Source of the DNA: an uncultured Eubacteriales bacterium
GTDB lineage: Bacteria; Bacillota; Clostridia; Christensenellales; Aristaeellaceae
Direction: 5' to 3'
Assembly: GCA_902796115.1 (NCBI GenBank)
Contig: CADBNX010000552.1
Coordinates: forward strand, 1-10,300
DNA length: 10,300 nucleotides
The translations under genes were made by a program, and so were the position numbers. Below, piece after piece: positions 7,172 through 10,300 of this stretch (position 1 is the stretch's first letter; each line of letters opens with the position of its first letter). The notes beneath the pieces are model-generated. The model had not been told where the DNA came from and did not search any database. It worked only from the letters and a program-made list of their open reading frames with translations.

Positions 7172-8530
7172 ATGAGAGCAAACGAGATCGATATGACCAG
7201 GGGGCCTCTGTCCGGGCAAATCCTCCGCTTCACGATCCCCCTGATCCTGTCCAGGCTCCTGCAGATGGTATTCAACCTGGCGGACCAGGCGGTGATCGGG
7301 CATTTTGCCGGACCGCTGGCATTGGGCGAGGTCGGATCGACCACCACGCTGGTGGCATTTATGACCGCCTTTGTATGGGGCATGGGCGGAGGTGTCAACG
7401 CGGTCGCCGGCCGGTACCTGGGGGCGAAAGCCGAGCGGGAAGTCCATGATGTGGTGCATACGTCCCTGCTGGTGTGCCTGGGCGTGGGCGTATTTCTGCT
7501 TATCCTGGGACTCGTGCTGGGCGGGCCGGTGCTTCGCCTGCTGAAAACGGATCCCGCCCTGCTTGAAGGGGCGGGGCTGTATCTGCGCATCTATCTGTTT
7601 TCCATGCCGGCCGCCGGGCTGTTCAATTACGGAAGCGCCGTGTGCAGCGCCATGGGAGAGACCCGCAAGCCTTTCCTGTTTCTTTTGCTTGCCGGCGCGC
7701 TGAACGTAGCGCTGAACCTGGCTTTTGTGATCTGGTTCCGCATGGGCATCGCGGGTGTCGCGGCGGCAAGCGTGATTTCCCAGTATCTGTCGGCTTTTCT
7801 GATGCTGTTTTTCCTTTTCCGCATCCAGGGTCCCTGCCGGCTGAAATTGTCCGATGTGCGTATGCATAAGGAGCATGCGCTTTCCGTGTTTACCCTGGGA
7901 CTGAGCGCAGGAGTGCAGGAGGCGGCCTTCGCCCTGTCCAACCTGTTCCTCCAGCGGGCGATCAATTCCTTCGGGCCGGATACGGTGGCGGGGCACGCGG
8001 TAGCGCTGAACGCGGATACGATCGTGTTTTCCGTCATGGGCGGCTTCTGGACGGCGAGCGGAAGCTTTATGAGCCGGAATTTCGGCGCGGGAAAAAAACG
8101 GCGTTTCATGCAGGTGTATCTCCTGTGCCTGCTGTATACGTTCCTGATCGGTGCGGTGTTCGGGACGCTGCTGATCCTGTTTCGCAGCCAGTTCCTTTCT
8201 CTCTTCACGCCGGAGGATGCCATCATCGAAGCGGGCAAGTACCGCCTGGTGATGCTCGCCGCGTTCTATCCCTTCTGCGTGACACAGGATACGTCCATGT
8301 CGGGGCTGCGCGCGATGGGGAAGAAACTGGTGCCCCTGCTCATCAGTCTGAGTGGGATCGTGGTGTTCCGGGTGATCTGGATCTATACCGTATTCGCCCA
8401 TTTCGGCACGCTGGTTTCCCTGTACGCGCTGTATCTTTTCTCCTTCCTGTTCTGCGGCGCGGGACTGGTATGCTATTTCCTCCGGTGCTACAGGCGCTGT
8501 CCATGGCCGGAAGAAAACGAATCACAGTGA
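7172..8530 (+). CDS. MATE family multidrug/sodium antiporter (DinF/NorM-like)
   Basis: A 452-residue polytopic membrane protein of the MATE (MatE) family, which exports cationic drugs, metabolites or other organic compounds using Na+ or H+ gradients. The N-terminus MTRGPLSGQILRFTIPLIL is the form common in Clostridial MATE proteins, followed by VFNLADQAVIGHFAGPLALGEVGS and GMGGGVNAVAGRYLGAK. About twelve hydrophobic segments form two six-helix halves, and the second half opens with GLSAGVQEAAFALSNLFLQ and continues with GHAVALNADTIVFSVMGGF. The length is normal and no break is seen. The start at 7172 is chosen from its ribosome site and family length. It may be read through from the peptidase operon, as I see no consensus promoter in the 117-base gap. 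The substrate cannot be predicted. Confidence 0.93.
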   Translation: MRANEIDMTRGPLSGQILRFTIPLILSRLLQMVFNLADQAVIGHFAGPLALGEVGSTTTLVAFMTAFVWGMGGGVNAVAGRYLGAKAEREVHDVVHTSLLVCLGVGVFLLILGLVLGGPVLRLLKTDPALLEGAGLYLRIYLFSMPAAGLFNYGSAVCSAMGETRKPFLFLLLAGALNVALNLAFVIWFRMGIAGVAAASVISQYLSAFLMLFFLFRIQGPCRLKLSDVRMHKEHALSVFTLGLSAGVQEAAFALSNLFLQRAINSFGPDTVAGHAVALNADTIVFSVMGGFWTASGSFMSRNFGAGKKRRFMQVYLLCLLYTFLIGAVFGTLLILFRSQFLSLFTPEDAIIEAGKYRLVMLAAFYPFCVTQDTSMSGLRAMGKKLVPLLISLSGIVVFRVIWIYTVFAHFGTLVSLYALYLFSFLFCGAGLVCYFLRCYRRCPWPEENESQ

Positions 8531-8538
8531 TCGTACGC

Positions 8539-8568
8539 AAAAAAACGGCTGTGACAGGCACAGCCGTT
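8539..8568 (-). terminator. Intrinsic terminator facing the minus strand
   Basis: AACGGCTGTG (8544-8553) pairs perfectly with CACAGCCGTT (8559-8568) around ACAGG. Seven A bases precede or overlap the left arm (8539-8545), so minus-strand RNA would read stem then U-tract, the canonical order. Read on the plus strand the stem is followed by AAGCG, so it is not a canonical terminator for the MATE gene, although the hairpin could still protect its 3' end. No minus-strand gene ends nearby; the nearest is the ABC gene at 10171. Confidence 0.65.
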
Positions 8569-8633
8569 AAGCGTGTTCCGAAAGAGGAGGCACGCCGGGC
8601 TTTACACTTTCGGCCCCGGCAGCGGTAAAACAA

Positions 8634-8658
8634 CGGTAACAGGACGGCGGTTACAGGA
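8634..8658 (+). repeat. Two-copy 14-base-period tandem repeat, CGGTWACAGGA
   Basis: CGGTAACAGGA (8634-8644) and CGGTTACAGGA (8648-8658) differ at one base and lie 14 bases apart. GTAAC (8636-8640) and GTTAC (8650-8654) also form a 5-base inverted repeat. It lies 62 bases upstream of the -35 box, so it may be an activator or regulator site, or chance. Confidence 0.35.
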
Positions 8659-8719
8659 TCATCCGAATGACACATTGTCTGAATTGTCAGGAGCCGATAC
8701 GGGTCTGTTTTCATGCTGT

Positions 8720-8748
8720 TTGACAGTACGCGGATTGGATGTTACAAT
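8720..8748 (+). promoter_or_regulatory. Consensus-type sigma-A promoter for the DUF4143 ATPase
   Basis: A perfect -35 box TTGACA (8720-8725), a 17-base spacer and the -10 box TACAAT (8743-8748), one base from TATAAT. Transcription would begin near 8755, about 107 bases before the chosen ATPase start. This is by far the best promoter match noticed in the window and suggests that the ATPase is transcribed independently of the MATE gene. Confidence 0.85.
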
Positions 8749-8755
8749 ATTTATG

Positions 8756-8786
8756 CGAAAAAATGGCATTAAATGCCTGTTTTTCG
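8756..8786. terminator. Bidirectional hairpin at the predicted transcript start (attenuator or antisense terminator candidate)
   Basis: The 14-base arms CGAAAAAATGGCAT (8756-8769) and ATGCCTGTTTTTCG (8773-8786) are reverse complementary at 12 of 14 positions, around a TAA loop. The core GGCAT/ATGCC is followed by TGTTTTT on the plus strand and by a T-run on the minus strand. It begins at about +1 of the promoter at 8720-8748. The G:C content of the stem is low, so terminator strength is uncertain. Confidence 0.5.
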
Positions 8787-8847
8787 TACGAATAAATGGC
8801 AATTGTGCAGAATTAACGTCCTAAAAGTGTGATACATGCTGACGGAT

Positions 8848-8852
8848 GGAGG
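8848..8852 (+). promoter_or_regulatory. Ribosome binding site for the DUF4143 ATPase
   Basis: GGAGG lies 9 bases before ATG 8862. In-frame alternatives are less likely: the GTG at 8829 lies upstream of this site and the ATG at 8856 is only 3 bases from it. The ATG at 8871 remains possible, with an 18-base gap. Confidence 0.65.
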
Positions 8853-8861
8853 CGGATGCAG

Positions 8862-10166
8862 ATGGAATACATGGAGCGGCAGCTGTTCGGGAAGCTTGTG
8901 AACTGGAAAAACAGCAGGAGCCGCAAACCCCTTATGCTGAAGGGAGCAAGACAGGTCGGAAAGACCCGGCTTCTGGAAGAATTCGGGCGGAGAGAATTTG
9001 AGGCTGTCGCAGTGCTGAATTGCGATAAAAGCCCTTCTGCTTCACGTCTCTTTGAAGAAGACTATGATGTTTTCCGTATCATGAGAGGAATCAGCGCGCT
9101 GACAGGGGTAGCAATCCGACCGGAAAAAACACTGATCATTCTGGATGAGATTCAGGAAGTACCGCGGGCAATTCAGGCACTGAAATATTTCTGTGAAGAT
9201 GCGGGTGAATATCCTGTTTGTGCAGCAGGCAGCCTGCTTGGGATCCGTTTGCGGGGGGCTTCTTCCTTTCCGGTAGGAAAGATTGAAGAACAGACCCTGT
9301 ATCCGATGAGTTTTGAAGAATTCGTATTGGCTGCGGAAGGTAAAACGGCTTTCCTTGCTCTGAAAAACGATCCGCCCGATGAGCTTTCACTTCTTTCCGG
9401 CAAATGGACGGAACTGCTTCGGCAGTATTATTACACGGGAGGAATGCCCGAAGCAGTGTATTCCTACATACAGGACCGGGATTTGCAAAGAGTACGGGAT
9501 ATTCAGGTGCAAATCCTTCATGACTATCATGATGATATTTCAAAGCATACGGATCAGAATACTGCTGTTCGCATTCATCAGGTGTGGCAGTCTGTCTCGC
9601 AGCAGCTGGCACGGGAAAATAAAAAGTTTATGTACGGTCATATCCAGAAAGGTGCCCGCGCACGGGAGTATGAAATCGCGCTGCAATGGCTGACAGACGC
9701 AGGACTGATTTATCGAATTCCACGGGTAAAAACGCCGGTTGTTCCTCTCAGATTCTATGAGGATACGGAGGCCTTTAAGCTATACTATCTGGATTGCGGA
9801 CTGATGGGAGCGATTGCGGAAGCGCCGGCCAGCCAGATACTGATCGGGAACAACGTTTTCAGGGAATATAAAGGAGCTTTTACGGAGCAGTTTGTTTTGC
9901 AGCAGCTTAAAACCTGTCACGCAGAAAGCATTTACTATTATCATCCGGATAATTCGCAGCAGGAGGTTGATTTTCTTACCCAAAGCGATGCGCATGTTTA
10001 TGGCATTGAAGTGAAAGCGGAAGAAAACCTGAAAGCAAAATCACTGAAGCTGTTCAAGGATTCATATCCGGACGCGGAAGCTGTCCGTCTTTCCATGTCG
10101 GCTTTTCGGGAACAGGATTGGATGACCAATTACCCGCTGTATCTTGTACCCAGGATTTTTCATTGA
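8862..10166 (+). CDS. AAA_14/DUF4143 family ATPase
   Basis: A 434-residue P-loop ATPase with the two-part plan of the AAA_14 plus DUF4143 family, common and multi-copy in anaerobic gut bacteria and archaea; its cellular role is not established. Visible motifs: N-terminal RQLFGKLVNWKNS lead-in, Walker A GARQVGKT (28-35), Walker B LIILDEIQ (91-98), a sensor-like AAGSLLG (121-127) and the family segment VGKIEEQTLYPMSFEEF (138-154). The C-terminal DUF4143 part carries EVDF (368-371) and IEVKA (382-386), a spacing reminiscent of the PD-(D/E)xK nuclease-like fold; catalysis is not shown. The protein is full length. The gene has its own strong promoter and is AT-richer than its neighbours: hand counts of four 60-base lines (9121, 9481, 9721, 9901) give 29, 21, 30 and 25 G+C, against 42 and 40 in lines 6601 and 7501. 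This suggests lateral transfer. It ends 4 bases from a convergent ABC gene, with no terminator visible between them. Confidence 0.92.
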   Translation: MEYMERQLFGKLVNWKNSRSRKPLMLKGARQVGKTRLLEEFGRREFEAVAVLNCDKSPSASRLFEEDYDVFRIMRGISALTGVAIRPEKTLIILDEIQEVPRAIQALKYFCEDAGEYPVCAAGSLLGIRLRGASSFPVGKIEEQTLYPMSFEEFVLAAEGKTAFLALKNDPPDELSLLSGKWTELLRQYYYTGGMPEAVYSYIQDRDLQRVRDIQVQILHDYHDDISKHTDQNTAVRIHQVWQSVSQQLARENKKFMYGHIQKGARAREYEIALQWLTDAGLIYRIPRVKTPVVPLRFYEDTEAFKLYYLDCGLMGAIAEAPASQILIGNNVFREYKGAFTEQFVLQQLKTCHAESIYYYHPDNSQQEVDFLTQSDAHVYGIEVKAEENLKAKSLKLFKDSYPDAEAVRLSMSAFREQDWMTNYPLYLVPRIFH

Positions 10167-10170
10167 AGCA

Positions 10171-10300
10171 TCAGCTTTCTTCCTTGTCACTTTCCCGATA
10201 GTATTTCGCCTGCGCGTGCCAGAGCTGCGCGTATTTGCCGTTTTCTTCCCGAAGCAGCTCTTCGTGTCCTCCGCGCTGCACGATCTGCCCGTGATCGAAC
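10171..10300 (-). CDS. ABC transporter ATP-binding/permease protein, C-terminal fragment
   Basis: The minus strand from the window edge to the stop at 10173-10171 reads about 42 codons: FDHGQIVQRGGHEELL, then REENGKYAQLWHAQ, then a charged tail ending EES. This is the standard end of an exporter-type ABC ATPase, the region after the H-loop, with the family pattern 'G.IVE.GTHEELL...G.Y..L...Q'. Such C-termini are usual in fused permease-ATPase exporters (MsbA/MdlB-like), often encoded as adjacent heterodimer genes. Walker A, the signature motif and Walker B lie outside the window. The gene runs convergently into the DUF4143 ATPase gene with a 4-base gap. Substrate unknown. Confidence 0.85.
   Translation of the reverse strand, partial: FDHGQIVQRGGHEELLREENGKYAQLWHAQAKYYRESDKEES

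Larger units (their letters stand above)
8531..8861. other. 331-base intergenic region with hairpins, repeats and a promoter
   Basis: It contains, in order: an A-tract-flanked hairpin (8539-8568), an inverted repeat CCGAAAG/CTTTCGG (8578-8584, 8607-8613) interleaved with GCCGGG/CCCGGC (8594-8599, 8615-8620), a tandem repeat CGGTAACAGGA/CGGTTACAGGA (8634-8644, 8648-8658), a sigma-A promoter (8720-8748), a leader hairpin (8756-8786) and the ATPase ribosome site. I see no tRNA or convincing small protein gene in it. Confidence 0.8.

Noticed and set aside
7124..8401. 425-codon open frame on the minus strand
   Set aside because: It is antisense to the MATE gene; its translation is H/Q/R-rich and without domain pattern. 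The plus-strand frame gives a complete 12-TM transporter.
8521..8531. Odd palindrome ATCACAGTGAT over the MATE stop codon
   Set aside because: Five-base arms with a single centre base are short enough to be chance, and no partner site or promoter adjoins it.
8573..8824. 83-codon plus-strand frame containing a Walker A-like GPGSGKTT
   Set aside because: No ribosome site precedes its GTG. The frame runs across the interleaved inverted repeats, the promoter at 8720-8748 and the leader hairpin, and there is no Walker B or other domain pattern. The P-loop match is probably chance, or at most a decayed remnant.
1..10300. CRISPR array, tRNA or rRNA genes, insertion sequence or transposase
   Set aside because: I looked for regularly spaced repeats, tRNA-like GTTCRA arms with acceptor pairing, and transposase motifs or terminal inverted repeats, and saw none that hold up.

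Overview
This 10.3 kb window looks like chromosomal DNA of a fairly GC-rich (high 50s percent by eye) Bacillota/Clostridia-type bacterium. Purine-rich GGAGG ribosome sites stand at normal spacing, neighbouring genes overlap by ATGA, and the protein families (PreP/falcilysin-like M16C peptidase, DinF/NorM-type MATE exporter, DUF4143 ATPase, exporter-type ABC ATPase) suit gut or rumen Clostridia. Genus-level placement is not possible from the sequence alone.

Layout. (1) 49-2951: two translationally coupled genes for two-TM, Wzz/polysaccharide co-polymerase-like membrane proteins. They are paralogues of each other, probably form the end of a cell-surface polysaccharide locus to the left, and are closed by a strong intrinsic terminator (2960-2989). 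(2) 3067-7054: a tight three-gene transcription unit encoding a discoidin-like beta-sandwich protein with no signal peptide, a MazG-like NTP pyrophosphohydrolase and a large M16C zinc metallopeptidase. A near-perfect palindrome abuts the first ribosome site and is a candidate operator or RNA hairpin. (3) 7172-8530: a MATE efflux transporter, separated from the peptidase by a weak terminator-like inverted repeat. (4) 8531-8861: a 331-base intergenic region with an A-tract-flanked hairpin, overlapping inverted repeats, a 14-base-period tandem repeat, a textbook sigma-A promoter (TTGACA, 17 bases, TACAAT) and a bidirectional hairpin at the predicted transcript start. (5) 8862-10166: an AAA_14/DUF4143 ATPase gene, visibly AT-richer than its neighbours. 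(6) 10171-10300: the last ~42 codons of an ABC transporter ATPase on the minus strand, convergent with the ATPase gene and only 4 bases from it.

How it fits together. Regions 1-3 look like ordinary core or surface-biosynthesis genes. The ATPase has its own promoter, a different base composition, and sits between a minus-strand-facing terminator hairpin and the end of the ABC gene, so the most economical reading is a laterally acquired single-gene insertion. I did not find a clearly new defence or mobile system here. The points most worth following are the paralogous Wzz-like pair, the palindrome in front of the discoidin/MazG/M16C operon, and the leader architecture of the DUF4143 ATPase.
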